A stretch of DNA of 64,000 nucleotides, taken from positions 2,270,001 through 2,334,000 of the forward strand of contig NZ_CP075187.1 of NCBI RefSeq assembly GCF_020510665.1. Direction: 5' to 3'. A program made the translations under genes and the position numbers. The notes under the pieces are model-generated. The model did not search any database. It was not told where the DNA came from and was given only the letters and a program-made list of their open reading frames with translations. This stretch comes from Dechloromonas denitrificans (GTDB lineage: Bacteria > Pseudomonadota > Gammaproteobacteria > Burkholderiales > Rhodocyclaceae). Each line of letters starts with the position of its first letter. Position 1 is the stretch's first letter. Below are positions 28,806-36,225 of this stretch, one piece after another.

Positions 28806-29161
28806 CAGGCTTTCTTTCCAGCTTTGGTGCGGCGCTTCTCGGTGGTGTCACAGCAAGCAGTCTTGGGAAGGCAGGCATTGCCCTGGCAACAGTTGCTGGT
28901 CAGGAAGGCAATGAGGTCATCCATCGTGCTGTAGTTGGCGGAGTAGTGAATGAAGCGGCTTTCGCGTTCGCCCGTAATCAAGCCCACCCGGCTGAGGTGT
29001 GCCAAGTGAAACGACAGCGTGGCGGGCGCCATCCCCAGTTGCTCGCCAATTGCACTGGCGTTAATGCCATCCGGCCCGGCTTCAACCAGCAATCGGAAGA
29101 TAGCCAGACGGGATTCATGACCCAGAGCGGCGAGAAGTTCAGCGGCGTTTAAGGTTTCCAT
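28805..29161 (-). CDS. arsR: ArsR-family repressor
   Basis: 118 residues, winged helix. The recognition part is IGEQLGMAPATLSFHLAHL, then the wing GLITGERESRFIHYSAN. The C-terminus holds a Cys cluster (SNCCQGNACLPKTACCDT), where As(III) probably binds, unlike the helix-alpha3 CxC of the classical ArsR. It represses its own operon. No ribosome site is visible ahead of the ATG, so the transcript could be nearly leaderless. Confidence 0.92.
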   Translation of the reverse strand: METLNAAELLAALGHESRLAIFRLLVEAGPDGINASAIGEQLGMAPATLSFHLAHLSRVGLITGERESRFIHYSANYSTMDDLIAFLTSNCCQGNACLPKTACCDTTEKRRTKAGKKA

Positions 29162-29163
29162 GA

Positions 29164-29179
29164 TTCGAGTATTGTCGAA
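29164..29179. promoter_or_regulatory. Candidate ArsR operator
   Basis: TTCGA GTATTG TCGAA is a perfect 5-bp dyad two bases upstream of the arsR ATG, in an AT-rich setting, a sensible place for autorepression. No better dyad is seen in the gap. Confidence 0.45.
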
Positions 29180-29388
29180 ATGTTGATGAAAGTCCAGTGA
29201 CTCTTTTGTTATGGATTGCGGACCTTGGTCTGCTGGGCAGGCAATTACCGCTTCTGGCCGAGAACACCCGTTCAGCCAACTGTCCGATGTGCGGCTATTG
29301 AAATCAAGCTGTCTGCCGTAAGTCAGCTACGAGCAAGCATCCCCAAAGACAGGCTCAGAAGCCTAGCTGATCTTGAGATAACTGCTTC

Positions 29389-29541
29389 ATGGAGTCAGTC
29401 ATCGGCTATGTAGCCGATAACCCACTCACAAAACAACTCTGGGATGCGGCTGACGCTAAATTGCTGTTCAATCATGCAGGTATGAAGCTGACTATCTTGA
29501 ATTTGATTAAGTCACGCGGCCTGATGAGACGCCCCTCCTGA
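29389..29541 (+). CDS. Orphan 50-residue ORF, possibly a gene fragment
   Basis: An open frame encodes VIGYVADNPLTKQLWDAADA and LNLIKSRGLMRRPS. I recognise no family. It has no good ribosome site and stands alone in the 29180-29653 gap, which is lower in GC than its surroundings. It may be the tail of a lost gene. Nothing else in that gap is supported. Confidence 0.25.
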   Translation: MESVIGYVADNPLTKQLWDAADAKLLFNHAGMKLTILNLIKSRGLMRRPS

Positions 29542-29653
29542 CTCGCTGCATCAGGAACTCACCCCTCTAGCCGTCGAGAAAGAGGAATACTCCAGCCTGG
29601 AAATACGCTTCTCGCTGCTATTCCCTGCCCCATCTCTGTGCGCAGTAATTTCA

Positions 29654-29848
29654 CTACCGCCTGTGTGAAGGTGCTTTTTCTTTCACGCTCCACGCATACA
29701 TCAGGGAAGCCTCGTTGAATTCCTGCTTGGTTTCCACATCCATCCACCAGACCAATCCCCGGCTGTCTTGACCAAGGTATTTCCACTGCTGGGCAGCTCC
29801 GCTGCACAGTTCAATGGTGTAAATCGCATTAGTCTCGAGAGCAATCAT
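29654..29848 (-). CDS. Small hypothetical protein downstream of the Dnr-like regulator
   Basis: 64 residues from ATG 29848; an upstream start at 29902 would give 82. Contains TIELCSGAAQQWKYLGQDSR and WWMDVETKQEFNEASLMYAW, tryptophan-rich and beta-prone, possibly a small nucleic-acid or ligand-binding barrel. It follows the regulator by at most 60 bp on the same strand. Function unknown. Confidence 0.55.
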   Translation of the reverse strand: MIALETNAIYTIELCSGAAQQWKYLGQDSRGLVWWMDVETKQEFNEASLMYAWSVKEKAPSHRR

Positions 29849-29908
29849 TGATCGAGCCAGGGTAGTGGGAGGAAGGGGGGATTGGGTACAAGCGCTCGCC
29901 AATCCTGA

Positions 29909-30604
29909 TTAGGCCAAATCCAGTTGTAATCGGGAGATGCTGTTGATGTGAATGTCGCGGCCCTGAATGGTAAAGAGACCTTGGGCGCTCAACTCGTGGA
30001 GAGTCCGGGAGAAATGTTCGGGGCTCAGACTTAGCTGAGAGGCAATGACGCTTTTAGGCGCAGACAGCCTGATGACAGTGGTTTCCTGACATGATTCCTG
30101 ATTGGTTGCTTCACGCAGCAGGAAGGTTAGTACGCGCTTGGCGCCGGAGCACAGCGTATACCCTTCCAAATCGACCATCAGGTCATGCGTTTGCTGCGAC
30201 AGAGAACTTAGCAAATTATGGGTGAAGCCCGGATTACGGGTGACCAGGTCGAGAATTGTCGTCTTCGCGATTTGTAGCACCAGCGTGTCATCCAGCGCTT
30301 GCGCATGAGCACGGTAGGGCTGATCCAAAATAAGCTCGGTCTGTCCAAAGCTCTGCCCTGCGCCCAGTATGGTGACGACCTTCTCGGTGCCCTGGGGTGA
30401 TGAGAATGCCACTTTCACCTGGCCGTACATCACGATCATCAGACCAGAACAGCCATCCCCTGATCGAAACAGCATGTCGTTTTTTTGGAGATTCAGCGTC
30501 TGGCAGGCCTTGCCAACTTCGAAGGTCTCGTCGCAGGAAAGTCCTCCAAACAAAGGGATTCGACCCAACAGGGTATCAATCTGGACAGACTTTACATCGC
30601 GCAT
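29909..30604 (-). CDS. Crp/Fnr-family regulator, Dnr-like
   Basis: 231 residues from ATG 30604 (AGGAGA upstream). N-terminal cyclic-nucleotide-type sensor barrel (about 10-125), dimerisation helix, then a helix-turn-helix SVIASQLSLSPEHFSRTLHE whose E..SR triplet predicts recognition of TTGAT half-sites like FNR. It lacks the N-terminal Cys cluster of FNR, so it senses no oxygen by Fe-S; Dnr-type proteins sense NO through heme. The FNR box at 30672 fits control by the fnr gene at 62841 or autoregulation. Confidence 0.88.
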   Translation of the reverse strand: MRDVKSVQIDTLLGRIPLFGGLSCDETFEVGKACQTLNLQKNDMLFRSGDGCSGLMIVMYGQVKVAFSSPQGTEKVVTILGAGQSFGQTELILDQPYRAHAQALDDTLVLQIAKTTILDLVTRNPGFTHNLLSSLSQQTHDLMVDLEGYTLCSGAKRVLTFLLREATNQESCQETTVIRLSAPKSVIASQLSLSPEHFSRTLHELSAQGLFTIQGRDIHINSISRLQLDLA

Positions 30605-30671
30605 TGCTTCTCCTGGCTCAGGCTGTGGGAACAGTTGAGCGTGCAATGTGCCTCTGATGTTTTGGCGCAGC

Positions 30672-30685
30672 TTGATTTGGATCAA
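30672..30685 (-). promoter_or_regulatory. FNR/Dnr box upstream of the Dnr-like gene
   Basis: TTGATTTGGATCAA is a perfect TTGAT-N4-ATCAA site, 68 bp before the regulator ATG, at a distance suited to activation near -41. Confidence 0.85.
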
Positions 30686-30930
30686 AACAATCCGAAGGCC
30701 CTAGGTGTGTCCCATACCAAATAACTACCTTTCATTCGGGATTTCGGAGGCTCTCGCAACATTTTGCTATCCTGCCGCTTCTCCATTGGCCCGCGCTTCA
30801 ATCCAAACCAGCCAACGATGGTGGCTTTGCAAGGTCAATTTTGAAAGCCAGGCCGGACGATTTGATACGACAGTTCGGATAGCGTATGGATCGTCCCGAA
30901 TGTCGAAATTTTTACTTTTTCAGGAATGTC

Positions 30931-31308
30931 ATGATCAACAAACTTAGCAGGATACTTTTTACCGTTTCGTCGGCACTTTGGCTCACAACCGCATTGGCCG
31001 AAAATCCGGGGCACAAGCACCATCACGAATTTCCCCAAGACGTTGATGCGTTTCATGCAGTGCTGGCGCCGATTTGGCATGCACGTCCCGGCAAGGAACG
31101 TTCGCGCAACGCTTGCAACAAGGCTGCCGAGATGGAGAAACTGGCCAAGGGCATCCAGTCTTCGGACGCGACACCGCTAGTCGCCACGATCAACGCTTTG
31201 CAAGGCAAATGCAAAGGCAAACTGATCGATGTGGATGCGGCGTTTTTTGATGTCCATGAGGCGTTTCATCAGTTGATTGACGCACCGGCGCCTACGGCAA
31301 AGCGCTGA
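30931..31308 (+). CDS. Secreted His-rich protein of unknown function
   Basis: 125 residues from ATG 30931 (AGGA upstream). Signal peptide about residues 1-23 (LFTVSSALWLTTALAENPG), then HKHHHEF, a helical body with WHARPGKERSRNACNKAAEM and ALQGKCKGKLIDVDAAFFDV, and a final HEAFHQL. The His clusters and two Cys suggest a periplasmic metal- or heme-binding helical bundle. It lies 195 bp before the second cobalamin riboswitch and is transcribed separately. Family not recognised. Confidence 0.7.
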   Translation: MINKLSRILFTVSSALWLTTALAENPGHKHHHEFPQDVDAFHAVLAPIWHARPGKERSRNACNKAAEMEKLAKGIQSSDATPLVATINALQGKCKGKLIDVDAAFFDVHEAFHQLIDAPAPTAKR

Positions 31309-31468
31309 GCCGTTTCCCCCCACGGCTGCCAAAGCCTGGGGGCGGCCAATATTGCCCACCGACGATCCCGGCACATCGACCGGCTCAGGGATAGGGAATC
31401 TGCATTCAAAAAACACCATATACAGTAGAAAACAACAAGCATAACCACTACCCATAGTAGAAACATCA

Positions 31469-31498
31469 TTGACGCCCCAGCGACCATGCCGTTAGAAT
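31469..31498 (+). promoter_or_regulatory. Promoter of the riboswitch-controlled receptor
   Basis: TTGACG (31469-31474), 18-bp spacer and TAGAAT (31493-31498) place the transcript start at about 31505, the first bases of the riboswitch. The 31309-31468 stretch before it shows no gene. Confidence 0.7.
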
Positions 31499-31503
31499 CC
31501 AGA

Positions 31504-31684
31504 CTGTTGAAGGTTCCCCACGCTGGGGATTAAAAGGGAATCCGGTGCCGAGTCTGACTCGAAATCCGGGGCTGCCCCCGCAACTGTTATCGGCGAGCGC
31601 TTCGCCACTCTTGCCACTGGTTCACCCCGGGAAGGCTGCGAAGCGCGATGAACCGAGAGCCAGGAGACCTGCCGCAACAACTTT
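31504..31684 (+). ncRNA. Cobalamin riboswitch (TonB receptor leader)
   Basis: GAAGGTTCCCCACGCTGGGG, GGGAATCCGGTG, GGGGCTGCCCCCGCAACTGT, and the B12 box GAGCCAGGAGACCTGCC (31657-31673) are all present. About 160 nt lie between it and the receptor ATG, room for an expression platform. B12 should repress the receptor. Confidence 0.94.
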
Positions 31685-31841
31685 CCAACCAATGATGGGG
31701 CGGGGTGTCCCTGATGAAAGGTTTGTGCGTGCTGCCATTTTTCGTTCGTCCGGCTTGTCTGCTCACGGGAAATCCCCGTTGTGGCGATTGCGCTGCGTCA
31801 AGTGCGCCCCTTCGAGTCTACCCCGCCTGCGGAGACTCGCC

Positions 31842-33941
31842 ATGCCAGTGAAATTGTTTAGAACATCGCCCCTGACAGCTGCCCTGCTGTTTGCGTTTTC
31901 GGGTGGCGCCCAGGCTGCCGGTGTGCCGACACTGCAAGAAGTGACCGTCAGCAGTGGCCAGCAAAATCTGATCGGCGTTGCCGATTCGGCCACCGAAGGT
32001 ACGGTCACCGCCAAACAACTGGCCAATCGCCCCTTGCTGCGACCCGCCGAAGTGCTCGAAGTGGTGCCGGGGATGATCGTCACACAACACTCGGGTGACG
32101 GCAAAGCCAACCAGTATTTCCTGCGCGGGTTCAATCTTGATCACGGCAGCGACTTTTCAACCCACGTCATGGGCATGCCGGCCAACATGGTCAGCCATGG
32201 CCATGGTCAGGGTTATATGGATCTGAATTTCCTGATCCCGGAACTGATCTCCAGCGTCAAATACCGCAAGGGCGTCTATGCGGCGGATGATGGCGATTTC
32301 GCGACGGCCGGCTCGGCCCGGATCGACTATCAGCGCAGCCTGGCCAGCCCGTTTGTCGACATGAGTATCGGCCGCAACGGTTCTCGCCGCCTGGTGACGG
32401 CCGGCAGTAGTGAACTAGCCGGTCACCAGTTGCTCGGCGCACTAGAGCTCGCCGGCAACGACGGCCCCTGGGATCAGCCGGAAAACCTGAAAAAGACAAA
32501 TATCGTGCTGCGTCTCTCGAACGGTACGACGAACAATGGCTACGCCATCACAGCAATGGCTTACAAGGCGGATTGGACGGCGACCGAACATGTTCCCGAA
32601 CGTGCCATCCAGAACGGCGAGATCGGTCGCTACGGTGCACTGTCGGCCAACGATGGCGGCAAAACGCACCGCTACAGCCTATCCGGCGAATGGGCCAGAA
32701 CCGGTGAAGAGGGTGCGACGCGAGCCAATGTTTATCTCATCGACTACGGGCTCAATCTTTTCTCTGCCCCGTCCGGTTACATCAACGGCCTGAACGGCGA
32801 CCAGCACGAGCAGGCTGACGAGCGACGCATCTGGGGCGGCCAGGCCAGCCGCAGCTGGTTTCTCGGTCCACAGTTCAAGGACAGCGAAATCACCGCCGGC
32901 ATCTCGCTGCGTCAGGATCGGATCAGCCATGTCGGCCTGTACAGCACGGAAAATCGCCAGCGCACCAACACCGTTCGCGAAGACCGCATCAACGAGACGG
33001 CACTCGGTTTCTATCTCGAAGCGCGTAGCCAGTGGACCCCGTGGCTGCGCAGCAACATCGGCCTGCGCCGCGACGAAATCCGGGCCCAGGCCAGCGCCCT
33101 GGGTGGCGCCAACAACATGAGCAATGGCGGCGATATCAGTGCCGGCCAGACCAGTCCCAAACTCGGCGTCACCATCGGCCCCTTCAACCTGCTCGGCGCC
33201 ACCGAGTTTTACGCCAACTGGGGTAATGGCTTCCACAGCAACGATGTGCGTGGTGCAACAGCAAGAACCAACCCGCAGGACGGTTCAGCGACGATGGCCG
33301 TCCCGCTGCTGGTCAAGGCCCGCGGCTCGGAAATCGGCCTGCGTGCCGCACCGCTGCGTGGCTGGAACACCAGCCTGTCACTGTGGCAAATGGATCTGGC
33401 CTCCGAGCTGGTATTCATCGGCGATGAAGGCATTACCGAACCCAAAGGCGCCTCACAGCGGCACGGCATCGAATGGTCCAACTACATCGTGCCGACCGAT
33501 GGCCTGATCATCGATGCCGATCTGGCCATGTCCGAAGCCCGCTTCAAGACAGCCAACGCCGACAACGGCGGACGCCATGTGCCGAACGCCATCCCGCTGA
33601 CCGCCTCGCTCGGGCTGACCGCCGACCAGGGCGGCCGCTATTTTGGCGGCCTGCGTCTGCGTTATATCGGGGCCTATGCCCTTGAAGAAACGGCGCATGA
33701 AAAATCGACGGCCTTCTGGATGACCAACCTGAAAGCCGGCTATCGCTACGATCGCCAGCTTCAATTCACGCTCGATGTACTCAATCTGTTCGACAAAAAA
33801 GCCAACGATATCGAATACTGGGGCGGTGCCTGCACACGTAGCGAAGCCGCCAATGGGAGTTGCGGCGGCGGCATCGATGGCCGCCTGGTGCATCCGATCG
33901 AACCGCGCACCCTGCGCTTGGGCATGCGCTTCACGTTCTAA
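31842..33941 (+). CDS. TonB-dependent receptor under cobalamin riboswitch
   Basis: 699 residues from ATG 31842 with GGAGA upstream; the longer frame runs through the riboswitch. Signal peptide to about residue 26 (AFSGGAQAAG), TonB box LQEVTVSS, plug with LLRPAEVLEVVPGMIVTQHS and QYFLRGFNLDHGSDFSTHVM, then a 22-strand type barrel ending LRLGMRFTF (terminal Phe). The plug region MVSHGHGQGYMDLNFLIPEL is His-rich and unlike classical BtuB. Riboswitch control argues for uptake of a corrinoid, or of cobalt. Energised by the TonB/ExbBD set downstream. Confidence 0.88.
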   Translation: MPVKLFRTSPLTAALLFAFSGGAQAAGVPTLQEVTVSSGQQNLIGVADSATEGTVTAKQLANRPLLRPAEVLEVVPGMIVTQHSGDGKANQYFLRGFNLDHGSDFSTHVMGMPANMVSHGHGQGYMDLNFLIPELISSVKYRKGVYAADDGDFATAGSARIDYQRSLASPFVDMSIGRNGSRRLVTAGSSELAGHQLLGALELAGNDGPWDQPENLKKTNIVLRLSNGTTNNGYAITAMAYKADWTATEHVPERAIQNGEIGRYGALSANDGGKTHRYSLSGEWARTGEEGATRANVYLIDYGLNLFSAPSGYINGLNGDQHEQADERRIWGGQASRSWFLGPQFKDSEITAGISLRQDRISHVGLYSTENRQRTNTVREDRINETALGFYLEARSQWTPWLRSNIGLRRDEIRAQASALGGANNMSNGGDISAGQTSPKLGVTIGPFNLLGATEFYANWGNGFHSNDVRGATARTNPQDGSATMAVPLLVKARGSEIGLRAAPLRGWNTSLSLWQMDLASELVFIGDEGITEPKGASQRHGIEWSNYIVPTDGLIIDADLAMSEARFKTANADNGGRHVPNAIPLTASLGLTADQGGRYFGGLRLRYIGAYALEETAHEKSTAFWMTNLKAGYRYDRQLQFTLDVLNLFDKKANDIEYWGGACTRSEAANGSCGGGIDGRLVHPIEPRTLRLGMRFTF

Positions 33942-34018
33942 GGCACCACGGAGCGCTTTGACGGGGAATGGCAGGCGACTGATATAGCAATTAATCGACA
34001 AATTGCAAACAAATGTAA

Positions 34019-34066
34019 TTGACAACGATTCGCGTTTACGTAAAATTGCGACAAGTTCTCATTTGC
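34019..34066 (+). promoter_or_regulatory. hemP promoter with candidate Fur site
   Basis: TTGACA (34019-34024), 16 bp and TAAAAT (34041-34046) form a strong promoter. GCGACAAGTTCTCATTTGC (34048-34066), overlapping the start of transcription, matches one half of the Fur consensus well and the other weakly. Iron repression is inferred. Confidence 0.55.
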
Positions 34067-34075
34067 AGGAATATC

Positions 34076-34249
34076 ATGAACCCGCCCTACCAGCCGTCAC
34101 CATCGACGCCACCGCTTTCCAGCACCAGCTTGCCCCGGATAGATACCAGCGAATTACTGCGTGGAGCTGCGACGCTCGAAATCATGCACGCCGGGCAACG
34201 CTATCTGTTGCGCGTGACGCGTGAAAACAAGCTGATCCTGACCAAATAG
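34076..34249 (+). CDS. hemP: Hemin uptake protein HemP
   Basis: 57 residues; the conserved core RIDTSELLRGAATLEIMHAG followed by YLLRVTRENKLILTK is the HemP family pattern. HemP is small and cytoplasmic; in some proteobacteria it acts as an activator of heme receptor genes. GCAGGA precedes the ATG. It heads the tonB-exbB-exbD group, though a 107-bp gap follows. No classical heme receptor is adjacent. Confidence 0.9.
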   Translation: MNPPYQPSPSTPPLSSTSLPRIDTSELLRGAATLEIMHAGQRYLLRVTRENKLILTK

Positions 34250-34356
34250 GCCAGCCACCAACGATCTCCGTTGTACCTCTCGTTCCCGTAGCCAGCATGT
34301 ACAGCCAGCCAAGGGTTTTTTCCGGCCGGCTCGGGACAATCCGGAAAACGATATTC

Positions 34357-34989
34357 ATGAGTTACACCCTTTCCCAGGCTTCAACCAGCCGACGCAGCAG
34401 CCTGCTGACCATTGTCATCGGCTTGCACGTCGGCATCTTCCTGCTGATTTTTGCAGCCAAGACAGTCGTCCCCCAGATCATGGAAATGCCGCTGGTCGTC
34501 GACCTGCTGCAACCGGCCGAACCCAAGCCGGAACCCAAGCCGCTGCCAGTCGTCAAGCCGCAACCGGTCAGGCAGCCCAGCCCGGCCCCCAAAGCCCCAG
34601 CGCCCCAGATTGAAGCCACACAAAGTACCGCTCCGGCGCCCAGCGCTCCGGTCGCCGCCCCGCCCGAAGTCAAACCGGCCCCGCCGGCACCGGCCGCACT
34701 CGCGGTGACGCAAGCCCGTTTCGATGCCGATTACCTGCGCAACCCGGCCCCGCCCTACCCGCCGCTGTCACGCCGCATGGGTGAAGAAGGCAAGGTTGTA
34801 CTGCGCGTTCTGGTCAGCCTACAGGGAACAGCCGAGCAGGTCGAAGTAAAGACCTCCTCCGGCAGTGAGCGCCTCGACAATGCTGCGGTCAACACCGTCA
34901 AAAACTGGAAATTCATCGCCGCCCGCCGTGGCGACACCCCGACTCAAAGCTGGGTTTTGGTACCCATCATTTTCAAATTGGAGCAATAA
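34357..34989 (+). CDS. tonB: Energy transducer TonB
   Basis: 210 residues from ATG 34357. One N-terminal membrane anchor (about 18-38, containing TIVIGLHVGIFLLIFAAK with the conserved His), a Pro/Lys/Glu-rich periplasmic spacer (PEPKPLPVVKPQPVRQ), and the C-terminal TonB domain (about 130-210) with NPAPPYPPLSRRMGEEGKV. It delivers proton-motive energy to outer-membrane receptors. exbB starts two bases after its stop. Confidence 0.95.
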   Translation: MSYTLSQASTSRRSSLLTIVIGLHVGIFLLIFAAKTVVPQIMEMPLVVDLLQPAEPKPEPKPLPVVKPQPVRQPSPAPKAPAPQIEATQSTAPAPSAPVAAPPEVKPAPPAPAALAVTQARFDADYLRNPAPPYPPLSRRMGEEGKVVLRVLVSLQGTAEQVEVKTSSGSERLDNAAVNTVKNWKFIAARRGDTPTQSWVLVPIIFKLEQ

Positions 34990-34990
34990 C

Positions 34991-35734
34991 ATGCAGGAAA
35001 CCACGCAAAACGCTTTCGGCTTCGCCCACCTCTGGGCGGCAGGCGACGCCATCTCACATAGCGTCGCGATCATTCTGGCGATCATGTCGATTGCCAGCTG
35101 GTACCTGATCCTGGCCAAAGCCTGGGATTGGTGGACCGTCCGTCGTTCGGCCCGCGCCGTCGGCCAGTTCTGGGCGGCCAGCAGCGTCGCCGAAGGCATC
35201 GAACGCCTGCGCGATGCCGGCAGCGACAGTCCTTATGCGCAACTGGCCGAGCAGGCCAACTGCTGCAACCACGATTGCGAAACCGTGACTGGCCGTCTGG
35301 CCTCCCGCTTTGACCCGGCCGAGCAAATGGAACGCGCCCTGCGCCAGCAACTGTCGAGCACCCAGGCCGGCATGGAAAACGGCCTGACGCTGCTTGCCAC
35401 GACCGGCGCCACGGCCCCGTTCGTCGGTCTGTTCGGTACCGTCTGGGGGATTTACCACGCGCTGGTGGCAATCGGCATCTCCGGCCAGGCTGCACTGGAA
35501 AAGGTTGCCGGCCCGGTCGGTGAAGCACTGATCATGACCGCCGCCGGCCTGGCCGTCGCACTGCCCGCCGTCTTCGCCTACAACGCCTTCACCCGTGCCA
35601 ACCGCGTCATCCTGGCCGATCTCGACGCCTTTGCCCACGACCTGCACGCCTTCTTCACAGTCGGCAAGCCGTTTGTCGCCAACAGCGCCCAGATCCACCC
35701 GATGCGCGCCCGCGCTGCTGTCGAGGTCGCGTAA
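34991..35734 (+). CDS. exbB: Biopolymer transport protein ExbB
   Basis: 247 residues, three membrane helices (about 20-42, 135-160, 180-200). The MotA/TolQ/ExbB signature TTGATAPFVGLFGTVWGIYH and the following GEALIMTAAGLAVALPAVFA are visible. It forms the proton-conducting pentamer with ExbD. ATG 34991 is preferred to upstream starts that shadow tonB. Confidence 0.95.
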   Translation: MQETTQNAFGFAHLWAAGDAISHSVAIILAIMSIASWYLILAKAWDWWTVRRSARAVGQFWAASSVAEGIERLRDAGSDSPYAQLAEQANCCNHDCETVTGRLASRFDPAEQMERALRQQLSSTQAGMENGLTLLATTGATAPFVGLFGTVWGIYHALVAIGISGQAALEKVAGPVGEALIMTAAGLAVALPAVFAYNAFTRANRVILADLDAFAHDLHAFFTVGKPFVANSAQIHPMRARAAVEVA

Positions 35735-35736
35735 TC

Positions 35737-36159
35737 ATGGCGATGGGCAGTTTCAATTCGCAACAGAACCAGATGCCGACGGCGGAAATCAACATGACGC
35801 CGCTGGTCGACGTGATGCTGGTGCTGCTGATCATCTTCATCATCACCGCACCACTGATGACGCATTCGGTACCGGTCGACCTGCCGCGCGCCGCCAGCAC
35901 GCCGACACCGGAAAAGCCGATGACGCTGCAAGTAGCAATCAATGCTGAAAACCGCATTTTCATCGGTTCCGAAGGGGTCGACCGCAGCACGCTGGAAGAA
36001 CGCTTCAAGGCCGCCGTCGCTCAGGATGCTCATGTCGAGATGCATCTCAAGGCCGACCGCGCCACACGCTACGAAACCGTCGCCGAAACCATGAGCGCCG
36101 CCCGCCGGGCCGGACTGACCAAGATTGGTTTCGTCACGCAACCCGGAGAAGGTTCGTAA
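35737..36159 (+). CDS. exbD: Biopolymer transport protein ExbD
   Basis: 140 residues, one membrane helix (about 20-43) with the essential Asp in NMTPLVDVMLVLLIIFIITA, and a periplasmic domain ending GLTKIGFVTQPG. It works with ExbB and TonB. It starts two bases after exbB and is followed by an intrinsic terminator, which closes the tonB operon. Confidence 0.95.
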   Translation: MAMGSFNSQQNQMPTAEINMTPLVDVMLVLLIIFIITAPLMTHSVPVDLPRAASTPTPEKPMTLQVAINAENRIFIGSEGVDRSTLEERFKAAVAQDAHVEMHLKADRATRYETVAETMSAARRAGLTKIGFVTQPGEGS

Positions 36160-36162
36160 CTG

Positions 36163-36190
36163 AAAAAAGCCGCCAGCAGGCGGCTTTTTT
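36163..36190 (+). terminator. Intrinsic terminator after exbD
   Basis: AAAAAAGCCGCC, loop AGCA, GGCGGCTTTTTT: a 12-bp stem including the A/U tracts. It separates tonB-exbB-exbD from the receptor that starts 36 bp later, which therefore needs its own promoter or read-through. Confidence 0.92.
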
Positions 36191-36225
36191 CATCGTAATA
36201 ACAAAAATATTCAGGGAAGCAGCAG

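Noticed and set aside
31545..31841. Upstream extension of the cobalamin receptor frame
   Set aside because: It runs through the riboswitch; the signal peptide starts at ATG 31842 with a ribosome site.
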